Positions 44,538-53,074 of a stretch of DNA of 64,000 nt are shown piece by piece. The notes beneath the pieces were generated by a model that ran no database searches, was not told the origin of the DNA, and worked only from the letters and a program-made list of their open reading frames with translations. Position 1 is the stretch's first letter. Each line of letters starts with the position of its first letter. A program made the translations under genes and the position numbers. Source of the stretch: Firmicutes bacterium UBA6806 (GTDB lineage: Bacteria; Bacillota; Clostridia; Peptostreptococcales; Acidaminobacteraceae); contig DKFC01000052.1 of the NCBI GenBank assembly GCA_002452745.1, positions 1 through 64,000 of the forward strand, in the 5' to 3' direction.

Positions 44538-45140
44538 ATGATAGAAAAAATTAAAGACATTTTATACGATTTGAGCGATATTATGGTATCGTTATTGATT
44601 ATAGCAGTTATCTTCTTTTCAGTATCTTGGAAGATTTCAGATGTTCTTCAAGTGGATCTGGCTGAAACGCTAAAGAGCAACACAGAAGCCACTGACGATC
44701 TCCCAGTCACCGTTATTATTCCAGACATCAATCCAGAATCACCTGACCAAACGACCCAGCCTGAAAACCCGGATGAAGGTTTGGAAAATGGCGAAAATGG
44801 TGATACTCCTGGAGATACAGATGACGGCAGTGACGAAGGTGAAAATGCTACGAACGGGGCGAATCCTGGTGAAAGCACAAACAATGCGGGTGAGACAACC
44901 ACTCCACCAGAAACGTCAACGCCAGCTACCCTTGATACTTTCATTGTTGCAGATGGGGCGACTGGATACAGCATTGGAAAGAAACTTGCAGAAGAAGGCT
45001 ATGTCCAAGATGTGGATACCTTTGTCAATCGACTTGTTGCCATGAAACTAGACAACAAGCTCAGAGCTGGTTCTTTCAAAATCAGTAAAAGTGATGACTT
45101 AGATACCATCATCAAAGTGCTTGCGGGACAAGGACGATAA
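44538..45140 (+). CDS. Single-span membrane protein with MltG-like (YceG) LysM-type domain
   Basis: About 200 residues: one membrane helix (about 15-35), a long acidic linker rich in Asn, Glu, Gly, Thr, Pro (about 50-130), and a C-terminal domain (about 135-200) whose pattern YSIGKKLAEEGYVQDVDTFV and LRAGSFKISKSDDLDTIIKV matches the LysM-like N-terminal lobe of the endolytic transglycosylase MltG. The catalytic YceG lobe is absent, so it may only bind peptidoglycan. The in-frame TTG at 44532 is close to the ribosome-binding site; ATG 44538 has better spacing. Followed by a terminator. Confidence 0.75.
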   Translation: MIEKIKDILYDLSDIMVSLLIIAVIFFSVSWKISDVLQVDLAETLKSNTEATDDLPVTVIIPDINPESPDQTTQPENPDEGLENGENGDTPGDTDDGSDEGENATNGANPGESTNNAGETTTPPETSTPATLDTFIVADGATGYSIGKKLAEEGYVQDVDTFVNRLVAMKLDNKLRAGSFKISKSDDLDTIIKVLAGQGR

Positions 45141-45172
45141 TTTATAATACACCACTTACTCACCTATAAAAA

Positions 45173-45209
45173 TTAGAGCGACAGCATTCCACATGCCATC
45201 GCTCTTTTT
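45173..45209 (+). terminator. Terminator of the MltG-like gene
   Basis: GAGCGA (45175-45180) pairs with TCGCTC (45198-45203), with an inner GCA pairing and TTTTTA after it. Confidence 0.85.
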
Positions 45210-45299
45210 ATACGTTTTAAAGGTAGATCCACGTTTACCCATCATTTGTAGTTCGTTGAAGTTCCTAAAAATAGGCAAGATTTCACAGTTACTCTTAGT

Positions 45300-46019
45300 T
45301 TATTTTAAGCCTACTAATTCCTGTTCTGTCAGCTCTCTATAAGCACCCTTCTTTAAAGAATCATCCAGAGACAAACTGCCCATTTTAAGCCTCTTTAGAA
45401 ATGTCACTTTCTTATCTACAGACTCAAACATGCGCTTAACCTGATGAAACTTGCCTTCGTAAATCACCAGTTCAATTTCAGATTCAGTTTCATTGGAAGC
45501 TATAATCGTCAGTTCAGAAGGTTTGCATTCATAGCCGTCATCAATGACAATTCCCTTTGCAAACGCCTCAACATCAGTCTCAGTCACTTTGGAATCTATC
45601 TTTGCAAAATAAAGTTTTGGAACGTGCTTTTTAGGCGATAAAAGATTATGTGCCAAATCGCCATCGTTTGTAAGGAGTAAGAGTCCCTCCGTATCAATGT
45701 CAAGTCTTCCAACTGGGAAGACATCGAAAAAGGAAACCTCCTCTCCAAGCAAATCAAGTACTGTTTTGTGATGATTATCTTCTGTTGCAGAAATAACGCC
45801 CTGAGGTTTATTCATCATCAGATAGATAAATTTTTGATATTTAACCGTCTCCCCCATAAAGAGGACTTCATCTGTCTCAGTATCTATTTTCACCTTGCCG
45901 CTCCTGGCAACGGTTCCATTCACTTTGACTTTTCCATACTTTAGAGCATCTCTCATCTCATTGCGTGAACCCTTTCCCATGTTGGAAAGCAATTTGTCCA
46001 GTCTTATCTTTTCTCCCAT
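45300..46019 (-). CDS. RsuA/RluB-type pseudouridine synthase
   Basis: 239-residue protein: an S4 domain (about 5-50, IRLDKLLSNMGKGSRNE) and a catalytic domain with GRLDIDTEGLLLLTNDGDL (about 101-119), the second motif of the RsuA family. KVFHQVKRMFE near the C-terminus is conserved. It makes pseudouridine in rRNA; the position (16S or 23S) is not decidable. AGAGGA precedes the ATG. Monocistronic. Confidence 0.9.
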   Translation of the reverse strand: MGEKIRLDKLLSNMGKGSRNEMRDALKYGKVKVNGTVARSGKVKIDTETDEVLFMGETVKYQKFIYLMMNKPQGVISATEDNHHKTVLDLLGEEVSFFDVFPVGRLDIDTEGLLLLTNDGDLAHNLLSPKKHVPKLYFAKIDSKVTETDVEAFAKGIVIDDGYECKPSELTIIASNETESEIELVIYEGKFHQVKRMFESVDKKVTFLKRLKMGSLSLDDSLKKGAYRELTEQELVGLK

Positions 46020-46143
46020 TTAAAATCCTCTTTCTATATCTTTTAACAATTCCTAATTTCTTCTAAAATTTTTATTCCCGCTTAATGTTTCCAAGTCTCG
46101 TTAATTTATCAGTTCATTGTCCCTTGATTTGAAACTCTATGAT

Positions 46144-47598
46144 CTATCCCATCATACGCCACGACACCGGGTATAAATTTTTTAAAATTCGGTTTTCCAC
46201 TTTGACAAACCCAAGGGGAAATCCATCGGTGCATACCAGACAAAATCCGTTTTGCGGGGGTTCACCTAGAGATAAGTCATCCATTATCAAGGTCTCCCCT
46301 TTTAAGAATTTCAATGCTTGCGGTGAATCAGACGATAAATCTATACAGTTGTTAAACGACTCTTTCCGAAGGCCCATTGCAAAAGCCTGAGACGGTGTGA
46401 AACGTCCTCTTTTTAAATCACCCACAAGCCATCCGACTCTTGCAACTCTGAGACCAGTTAAGTTCGGCAGCTCCTGTGGCAATTTATAGAGTTTTTCACC
46501 TTCTATCATAAAAGGCCCTTTAAGCCTCGTATTCATATATGTTTCTTCAAATTCTCTGAACGCCTGAGGGGGTTCTACTGTTATTTCACCCATTCTCTTA
46601 TTAGGCGCTTCCTGTTTTTTAGAGCTCCCTTTTGAGCCTTTCTTCATCTTTGATTTGATATCTGATTTTGAATCCTCCAGTTGAACACTTGTCACTCTTC
46701 CATTCTCTGGCAGTGTGGTATGAGTCGATATGGATTTCAGCTTGGCAATAAAGTGACCTTCTCCCTTGAGTTGATGTGGCCACAGATGAGCAAATCCATC
46801 TTCTGTATCAAAAAAATTGGAGTTCAAATCCACTTTTACATATTCAGATTGCCTACTTCTGATAAATTGATTTACTTGATCTTCGTTTTCCATTGGTGAA
46901 AAAGTGCAAGTCGAGTAGACAATTTCAGTTCCGTCCTTTGAAAGCCTGTCCAACTCTGCAAGGATTTCGAACTGCATCTTCGCACAGACTTCGTTTGCAT
47001 AAGATTCCCAAGCCTTCACAGCTTTTGCATCCTTTTTAAACATCCCCTCGCCGGAACACGGTGCATCAATAAGGATTTTATCAAAATATCCTGAAAGAAC
47101 GTCTGCTATAGCATGTTGATTATCATTTAATACAACGACATTCTTAATGCCGTATTTCTCAACATTCCGGACAATCGCCTTGACCCGTTTATCATTGATA
47201 TCATTTGTCACCAAAAGACCTTGATCGCCAGTTTCAGCGGCAATTTGAACAGATTTTCCACCTGGAGCCGCACATAAATCCAATACCAACTCCCCTTTTT
47301 CCGGCTTCAGTATAGTCACTGGCGACATGGCAGAAGGCTCCTGTATATAGTAAAGTCCTGCATAATACAGCGGATGCTTTGTCACGGCATCTCCTTCCTC
47401 ATAGTAAAAACCATCACGAGTCCAGGGGATTGGTTCAAGTTTATAGGGAAAAAGCGCCAAAAATGCCTCCACTGAGATTTTAAGTGTGTTGACCCTCAAC
47501 CCCACATGGGTGGGCATCTCATAAGTCCGTTCAAAGGCTTCATACTGTTCCTTTAATTGCTCTTTCATACGCTCAACAAATTGATTTGGTAATTTCAT
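46144..47598 (-). CDS. RsmF-like RNA m5C methyltransferase (NOL1/NOP2/sun family)
   Basis: 484-residue SAM-dependent RNA cytosine-C5 methyltransferase. LDLCAAPGGKS (about 106-116), DAPCSGEGMFKK (about 177-188, with the catalytic Cys), and the second cysteine in STCTFSPMENE (about 230-240) are canonical. A C-terminal extension (about 350-484) resembles the PUA-like RNA-binding region of RsmF. Substrate is probably 16S rRNA but tRNA is possible. AAGGAA precedes the ATG. Confidence 0.9.
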   Translation of the reverse strand: MKLPNQFVERMKEQLKEQYEAFERTYEMPTHVGLRVNTLKISVEAFLALFPYKLEPIPWTRDGFYYEEGDAVTKHPLYYAGLYYIQEPSAMSPVTILKPEKGELVLDLCAAPGGKSVQIAAETGDQGLLVTNDINDKRVKAIVRNVEKYGIKNVVVLNDNQHAIADVLSGYFDKILIDAPCSGEGMFKKDAKAVKAWESYANEVCAKMQFEILAELDRLSKDGTEIVYSTCTFSPMENEDQVNQFIRSRQSEYVKVDLNSNFFDTEDGFAHLWPHQLKGEGHFIAKLKSISTHTTLPENGRVTSVQLEDSKSDIKSKMKKGSKGSSKKQEAPNKRMGEITVEPPQAFREFEETYMNTRLKGPFMIEGEKLYKLPQELPNLTGLRVARVGWLVGDLKRGRFTPSQAFAMGLRKESFNNCIDLSSDSPQALKFLKGETLIMDDLSLGEPPQNGFCLVCTDGFPLGFVKVENRILKNLYPVSWRMMG

Positions 47599-47698
47599 CT
47601 AATATTCCTTCCCAATAAGGTCTTATCATTTTTCGTTAGATATTCGGGCCTGAAAGCCCTGATTTATTGTCTATTTCATAAAATACAGACACAAATGA

Positions 47699-47730
47699 AC
47701 TGTCATTTACCGCTCAAGACATTTGACAGT
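47699..47730. repeat. Dyad upstream of the aldolase promoter
   Basis: ACTGTCA (47699-47705) and TGACAGT (47724-47730) form an exact inverted repeat centred about 55 bases before the proposed -10. It may be an operator. Confidence 0.4.
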
Positions 47731-47746
47731 GATTTCTCAATATAAC

Positions 47747-47775
47747 TGGCAAAAAAAATACTTATGATTTATAAT
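47747..47775 (+). promoter_or_regulatory. Probable promoter of the aldolase gene
   Basis: TGGCAA (47747-47752), 17 bases, TATAAT (47770-47775). The start codon is about 85 bases downstream. Confidence 0.5.
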
Positions 47776-47858
47776 AACATATATAGCAGGTATTTTCTTT
47801 ATCAAAAATGTAACCAAAACTTGCACTTAATCCATATATGAAAAAAGGAGTGATTACA

Positions 47859-48794
47859 GTGCCATTAGTAACTACGAAAGAAATGTTTCAAAAGGCTTAT
47901 GAAGGCGGCTATGCAGTAGGTGCTTTCAACGTAAACAACATGGAAATAATTCAAGGAATCGTCAAAGCAGCAGCTGAAACGGGTTCTCCGTTGATTCTTC
48001 AAGTATCTGCGGGTGCTCGTAAATATGCAAGCCCAGTTTATTTGAAAAAATTAGTTGAAGCAGCTCTTATTGAAAATCCTGATCTCGACATCGCACTTCA
48101 CCTTGACCACGGTGAAGACTTTGAAATTTGTAAAGCGTGTATCGACGATGGATTTACGTCTGTCATGGTAGATGGTTCTCATCTTCCATACGAAGAAAAC
48201 ATCGCCCTTACAAAACAAGTGGTCGAGTACGCTCACGCAAGAGGTGTTGTGGTTGAAGCTGAACTCGGTAGACTGGCTGGCATCGAAGATGCTGTCAACG
48301 TTTCAGCAGAAGATGCAACTTATACTGATCCAGATCAAGCCGTTGATTTCGTCAAGAGAACAGGTTGTGATTCCCTTGCTATTGCAATCGGAACAAGCCA
48401 CGGTGCTTACAAATTTGCAGCTGATTCAGATCCTAAACTCGATATCGAAAGGCTGAAAGTCATTTCTAACTTGATTCCTAACTTCCCATTGGTACTTCAT
48501 GGTGCATCTTCAGTTATTCCTGAATACGTAGACATGTGTAACCAGTACGGTGGAAAATTAGTAGATGCAAAGGGATGCCCTGAGCCTCAACTTAGAGAAG
48601 CTGCTAAATACGGTATCTGCAAAATCAATATTGACTCTGACTTAAGACTTGCTATGACCGGAGTCATCAGAAAAGAATTTAACGAAAATCCAAGTAATTT
48701 TGACCCTAGAAAATACTTGGCACCTGCTAGAGAAGCAATCTATGACATGGTAAAACACAAAATACTCAATGTTTTGGGATGCAACTCAAAATAA
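47859..48794 (+). CDS. fba: Class II fructose-bisphosphate aldolase
   Basis: 311-residue zinc-dependent aldolase of glycolysis. The zinc-binding HLDHGED (about 81-87), the acidic VEAELGRLAG, the AIGTSHGAYKF (His) and LHGASS motifs are all present. GTG 47859 (VPLVTTKEMF) is chosen because AAGGAG stands 8 bases before it; ATG 47838 precedes that ribosome-binding site. Class II aldolases start with about this sequence. Single gene with its own promoter and terminator. Confidence 0.94.
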   Translation: MPLVTTKEMFQKAYEGGYAVGAFNVNNMEIIQGIVKAAAETGSPLILQVSAGARKYASPVYLKKLVEAALIENPDLDIALHLDHGEDFEICKACIDDGFTSVMVDGSHLPYEENIALTKQVVEYAHARGVVVEAELGRLAGIEDAVNVSAEDATYTDPDQAVDFVKRTGCDSLAIAIGTSHGAYKFAADSDPKLDIERLKVISNLIPNFPLVLHGASSVIPEYVDMCNQYGGKLVDAKGCPEPQLREAAKYGICKINIDSDLRLAMTGVIRKEFNENPSNFDPRKYLAPAREAIYDMVKHKILNVLGCNSK

Positions 48795-48804
48795 AATGCT
48801 AATG

Positions 48805-48836
48805 TTAAAGGCCTCATACGAGGCCTTTTCATTTTA
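48805..48836 (+). terminator. Terminator of fba
   Basis: AAAGGCCTC (48807-48815) pairs with GAGGCCTTT (48820-48828), and CATTTTA follows. Confidence 0.85.
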
Positions 48837-48891
48837 CCTATTTTTCATTGTATCGGCAATCAGAAATCGGACTTCAGCCCGCCTATTCTCC

Positions 48892-50310
48892 TTAAAACTG
48901 GAAGTAGATAAAGGCACTCTGTTCAGTAGGAGAGCTCCAGATTACTGTAATCATTACGAGGACAATCACTGCCGCTCGGATAAATTCAGGCGTTCTATTC
49001 CACGTTCCAGAAAGGTTCACTTGATTTTTATGAATCAAAAATTCAACAACATGGCTGAGATACAGCACAGCAATCAACAAAAATGATTTTACATAACTCA
49101 CATGATAAAAGAGATTGGTTGGTACCAGCATCAACTGAATGAAGTGAACTGCCTCTTGAAAAGACGCCGCTCTGAAAAATACCCACCCAATGGTCACAAG
49201 CTGGAAGAATCCAAACACACAAACATTTCTATACCATTTTTTTTGCTTCACTCTCTCCCGAAACCCACTTAAATATTTGACATAAATTCTATTAAGTGCA
49301 CTGACAATGCCGTGAAATACGCCCCACACCAGAAAAGTCCAAGCCGCTCCATGCCACAGTCCAGAGATCGACATGGCAATTAAGACAAATAGGCAGCCCT
49401 TCCAAAATCCACGTCGATTTCCCCCAAGTGGTATGTAAATGTAATCTCGTATCCATCTTGACAACGTTATATGCCAGCGATTCCAGAATTCAGGTGGATT
49501 TCCGCTTAAATATGGCGTCTTAAAATTGATTTCCAAATCAAGTCCAAAGAAAGCGCCAATCCCCACTGCAATCTCACTATACGCTGAGAAGTCAAAGTAA
49601 ATTTGAAAACCAAAGAGATAAGCGCCAATCCAAGCACTGATGGTTGTCAGCGGCATTGTTCCATTAAAATAGGGGATTACCATCGGGGCTAAATTATCTG
49701 CAATGACCAACTTTTTTATCAATCCGCTCATTATGAAAAAGATGCCCTTCTGAAGATTCTCCTGCCGGATTTGATAAGTGCTGAGTTTTTCAATTTGCGG
49801 CATAAACCCATTGGCTCTCATAATTGGTCCTGCAATCAGCTGGCCAAAAAAGGAAATAAATACCCAGAATACTAAAAATGACTTCTCTGGTATCACCTCT
49901 CCTCTTTTGACGTCCACTAGATAGGCAATCAGTTGAAAAGTATAAAATGAAATCCCTATGGGCAATACAATTGTCGAGAGAAATGTCGTGGAGAGATCTA
50001 TTTGAACCCTTAAAATCCCCAACACTGCCTCAGCTATAAATACACTGTATTTGAAAAACAACAAATTCAGCAAGTTTACTCCGAGTCCCAGTCCAAAGAA
50101 AAAAGCACCGTGTTTTGACGGCATTTTTTTTGCAGCGTAATAGGTAGTCCATGCGACTGCAAGAAAGAGAATCAGATAAGGCATTCCCGTCACACCATAA
50201 AAGATTGCATTTGCAAGTCCAATAACTGCAACCCGCCTCTGTGGAAACTTATAATACAGCACCAACGTCAAGACGAATAGCACTTGAAATTCAAATGTAT
50301 AAAATAGCAT
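48892..50310 (-). CDS. MBOAT family O-acyltransferase (AlgI/DltB-like)
   Basis: 472-residue polytopic membrane protein of the membrane-bound O-acyltransferase family. The active His lies in SISGLWHGAAWTFLVWGVFHG (about 316-336; two His), and the second motif FWNRWHITLSRWIRDYIYIP (about 270-289) is typical of the AlgI group. Such enzymes move an acetyl group across the membrane to a polysaccharide or cell-wall polymer. It directly follows the SGNH gene (19-base gap), so they form a two-gene acylation unit. No other dlt, alg or polysaccharide gene is nearby, so the acceptor is unknown. Confidence 0.9.
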   Translation of the reverse strand: MLFYTFEFQVLFVLTLVLYYKFPQRRVAVIGLANAIFYGVTGMPYLILFLAVAWTTYYAAKKMPSKHGAFFFGLGLGVNLLNLLFFKYSVFIAEAVLGILRVQIDLSTTFLSTIVLPIGISFYTFQLIAYLVDVKRGEVIPEKSFLVFWVFISFFGQLIAGPIMRANGFMPQIEKLSTYQIRQENLQKGIFFIMSGLIKKLVIADNLAPMVIPYFNGTMPLTTISAWIGAYLFGFQIYFDFSAYSEIAVGIGAFFGLDLEINFKTPYLSGNPPEFWNRWHITLSRWIRDYIYIPLGGNRRGFWKGCLFVLIAMSISGLWHGAAWTFLVWGVFHGIVSALNRIYVKYLSGFRERVKQKKWYRNVCVFGFFQLVTIGWVFFRAASFQEAVHFIQLMLVPTNLFYHVSYVKSFLLIAVLYLSHVVEFLIHKNQVNLSGTWNRTPEFIRAAVIVLVMITVIWSSPTEQSAFIYFQF

Positions 50311-50329
50311 TTACACCCTCCCGCATGCT

Positions 50330-51403
50330 CTATTCAAACCAGTCTTCAATTTCATCCATCAAGGTTTGAGCCATTACCTCATACCCCTCTGGGATGAGGT
50401 GTACATGATCGGAAAACAATTCTACATTAAATTGATTTTCCAAGTCTAAATACTGAACATTTTGAGCCTTAAAATAGGCTTCTATGCGCTTTACATTTTC
50501 TTTGTAGCCATCCTTACTGGTTTCTTCCTTTAACAATTCATGATTCACATCTGACAGTATAAACAACGTTTGGTGACCGCTTTGCAGCTCAATTATCTTG
50601 TCTAAAAAATAGAGTTGCGGATTGCTGTCATTCATGATAAAGGCCTCATCACTAAAAAACCTCTGATACAGAGGCTGTTTAAGCAGCTCACCCAAGTATG
50701 GCTTTGCACGCCAGTTTTGGCTTATCTCGTTTTCATAACTAGTCTTATACATTCCCAAAGCTTTCAACATATCCGCTCTAAATGTGTCCTTATATTTTAT
50801 AACGGCGATTTTGTCTAATAGTATGTTTTTTGCGTCACTTAACCGATTGAGACTTACTTTACCATTGAGTTTCAGACTGTCTTCAACAGCGGCGTATGCT
50901 TCGCCGTCTTCTTCCTTCAAGGGTTCATAAAACCAAAAAACCGGCGATGGGTTTGGATTTCTAACTGTAAAGCCCGAATACATCACGCCAATTATCACAT
51001 GATCTCTTGAAATTCCATATCGGTCCAGTTCAAGCAAAAGGGTGTAAATATCCCCCATCTGATTGGATGGCAAGGCCAAATTATAAACATCTATGTCCTT
51101 TTTCAGAGTCTCATACTGCAATTGCATGTAATAGCCAATAGATTCAGTTGCCTTTCCAGGGCTGCTGTATTCCACAGAATCTCCCAAAATAACCACATAA
51201 TCATGGTTTTCTTTCTTATGTATCTCTCTCTTTATGTGCTCAAGCACCACCACTAAGTTAGATGGGTTGTCTTTAATAAAATCGTACTCCATTCTATAGT
51301 TATAAACCGCTTTAGTAGGTGTAACATGCCCTAAGCTGAACTGTATGATAAAGCTATAAATAAATACAAACAGGATTACCTTCACACTTGATTTTAACTT
51401 CAT
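50330..51403 (-). CDS. SGNH-hydrolase-like partner of the MBOAT protein (DltD/AlgX-type)
   Basis: 357-residue protein with one N-terminal membrane helix (about 10-28) and an extracytoplasmic SGNH-like domain: ILGDSVEYSS (about 74-83, with the nucleophilic Ser position), an Asn/Gly region in LALPSNQMGD, and the Asp-His pair in FSDHVHLIPEG (about 332-342). It resembles the DltD/AlgX/AlgJ group that finishes acyl transfer outside the membrane. ATG 51403 is preferred over 51421 because AAAGGA falls between them. It is the first gene of the pair. Confidence 0.82.
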   Translation of the reverse strand: MKLKSSVKVILFVFIYSFIIQFSLGHVTPTKAVYNYRMEYDFIKDNPSNLVVVLEHIKREIHKKENHDYVVILGDSVEYSSPGKATESIGYYMQLQYETLKKDIDVYNLALPSNQMGDIYTLLLELDRYGISRDHVIIGVMYSGFTVRNPNPSPVFWFYEPLKEEDGEAYAAVEDSLKLNGKVSLNRLSDAKNILLDKIAVIKYKDTFRADMLKALGMYKTSYENEISQNWRAKPYLGELLKQPLYQRFFSDEAFIMNDSNPQLYFLDKIIELQSGHQTLFILSDVNHELLKEETSKDGYKENVKRIEAYFKAQNVQYLDLENQFNVELFSDHVHLIPEGYEVMAQTLMDEIEDWFE

Positions 51404-51665
51404 GAGTCTTTCCTTTATCATATGCTTTTATGTAAATATCTGCCAGATAATCATGTAAGTTCACATAAATGAGGCAAACACTCACTTCCAAAGTATACCA
51501 CTTTCTCCTTTTGATGAAAAGAAACATTTGCTATAAACTTCACCAATTGAATTTGCATCACTGAATTTGTTGCCATTAGCCTCTTCTTTTAAGTTTTGAG
51601 AAATCCAGTGCGATTTTAAAGGCTATGTGGTAAAATAATAAAGATAAATAGAGGAGGTTGTAAAT

Positions 51666-52181
51666 ATGAATCCAAAAGTAATAATAGAGGTCAAAGGCTA
51701 TGGTGCTATGACCGCAGAATTATATCCTGAAATTGCGCCAACATCTGTCAACAACTTTTTAACCCTCGCAAAAGACGGGTTTTATGACGGTCTTATTTTC
51801 CACAGAGTCATCAAGGGCTTTATGATCCAAGGCGGCTGTCCAAACGGAACTGGCATGGGTGGCCCAGGTTATGGCATCAAAGGTGAATTCAACATGAATG
51901 GCTTTAAAAATGATTTAAAGCACGATGCAGGGGTTCTTTCCATGGCCAGAGCCCAAAATCCAAACAGCGCAGGCAGTCAAATCTTCATCATGCACAAGAA
52001 CTCACCACATTTAGACGGCAGCTATGCTGCATTTGGAAAGATTGTAGAAGGCCTTGAATTAGTGGATCAAATTGCAAACGTCAAAACAAACTACAATGAT
52101 AGACCTCTCGAAGACGTCGTCATCGACCACATAACAGTTGAACTTGGGGACTATGTCATTGGTGAAATCGAAAAGTTCTAA
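51666..52181 (+). CDS. ppiB: Peptidyl-prolyl cis-trans isomerase, cyclophilin type
   Basis: 171-residue cytoplasmic cyclophilin. FHRVIKGFMIQGGCPNGTG (about 47-65) contains the catalytic Arg and Phe/Met/Gln, followed by GVLSMARAQNPNSAGSQIFI (about 95-114) and DGSYAAFGKIVEGLE. No signal peptide. AGGAGG precedes the ATG. Followed within 60 bases by a possible small frame and a bidirectional terminator. Confidence 0.94.
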   Translation: MNPKVIIEVKGYGAMTAELYPEIAPTSVNNFLTLAKDGFYDGLIFHRVIKGFMIQGGCPNGTGMGGPGYGIKGEFNMNGFKNDLKHDAGVLSMARAQNPNSAGSQIFIMHKNSPHLDGSYAAFGKIVEGLELVDQIANVKTNYNDRPLEDVVIDHITVELGDYVIGEIEKF

Positions 52182-52233
52182 TGCACTTTTGCTTCTTTGA
52201 TTTTACGGCAGAGAAGAGAGAGGAGATGTTTCT

Positions 52234-52341
52234 ATGAACGGTAGGAAAGAAGCCCATTTCATATCCGCTTTATATTACGCCACTCTTGCTCTTATTGGTA
52301 GTTATTGCCCTGCATGCCATTCGACTCATGTAATATCTTAA
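52234..52341 (+). CDS. Possible 35-aa small protein
   Basis: An ATG with GAGGAG 9 bases upstream opens a 35-codon frame whose stop overlaps the start of the terminator. The peptide is MNGRKEAHFIS, then a hydrophobic stretch ALYYATLALIGS, then CPACHSTH with a CxxC. Too short to test by composition. It may be a genuine small protein or chance. Confidence 0.3.
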   Translation: MNGRKEAHFISALYYATLALIGSYCPACHSTHVIS

Positions 52342-52386
52342 AAAGCCTTCACAGCTACTTTAAAAGTAGTCGTGAAGGCTTTTGTT
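52338..52386. terminator. Bidirectional terminator between ppiB and engB
   Basis: AAAAGCCTTCAC (52341-52352) pairs with GTGAAGGCTTTT (52372-52383), with an inner CTACTTT/AAGTAG pairing. It serves both convergent units. Confidence 0.85.
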
Positions 52387-52426
52387 CTAATGATTATAAA
52401 TGCACTGCAACCTGTTTCCAATGCGT

Positions 52427-53074
52427 CTATACAGTCTCTTGATTCCGTGGATCATCCACTTGGCGTTCCACGTATATTTCAAATCCATTGACCTCAAATA
52501 TTTCATTGAATAAATCCCATACATCGTATTTCCCAGTGCGCTCTGAAGATGAAATCGGGATGATGATGCTTTCCTTATCCATATTGAGTTCTTTTCGAAT
52601 GGTTTTAATATTGGCGGCAATTTGATTTTTGCTGAGCTTATCCGCTTTTGTAGCCACCACAATTCCACTAAAACCAAATTGCTTTATCCAGTCATACATC
52701 TGCTTGTCGTCTTGTGTCGGCTTATGTCTGATATCCACCAATTGAATCACTTCAAGTAGGTTTTCTCTGCCCCTGAGGTATGTTTCAATAACCTTTCCCC
52801 AAGTGGCCTTCTGAGTCTTAGAGACTTTTGCAAAGCCATATCCTGGCAAATCTACAAACCTGAATAGACCATCAATATCATAAAAATTGACTGTCTGGGT
52901 TTTCCCCGGTGTCGAACTGGTTTTCGCAAGTCCTCTTCGGTTCAGCAACATATTAATCAACGAAGATTTGCCGACATTTGATCGCCCTGCAAAGGCTATT
53001 TCCGGAAGAACTTCCTCCGGATATTGTGATTTTGCCACCGCACTGATGACAAATTCACTATTTTTTATTTTCAT
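52427..53074 (-). CDS. engB: Ribosome-biogenesis GTP-binding protein EngB (YsxC/YihA)
   Basis: 215-residue GTPase required for late 50S subunit assembly. G1 GRSNVGKSS (about 31-39), G2 region SSTPGKTQT, G3 DLPGYGFAKVS (about 74-84), G4 TKADK (about 147-151). The start is ATG 53074 (MKIKNSEF), with AAAGGAGA just upstream; the longer frame is overlap with lon. It overlaps the end of lon by 17 bases, so the two genes are coupled. Confidence 0.94.
   Translation of the reverse strand: MKIKNSEFVISAVAKSQYPEEVLPEIAFAGRSNVGKSSLINMLLNRRGLAKTSSTPGKTQTVNFYDIDGLFRFVDLPGYGFAKVSKTQKATWGKVIETYLRGRENLLEVIQLVDIRHKPTQDDKQMYDWIKQFGFSGIVVATKADKLSKNQIAANIKTIRKELNMDKESIIIPISSSERTGKYDVWDLFNEIFEVNGFEIYVERQVDDPRNQETV

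Noticed and set aside
44648..44974. Minus-strand frame opposite the MltG-like gene
   Set aside because: Its Ser/Gly/Val/Pro-rich composition is the shadow of the acidic repeat-like linker of the real gene.
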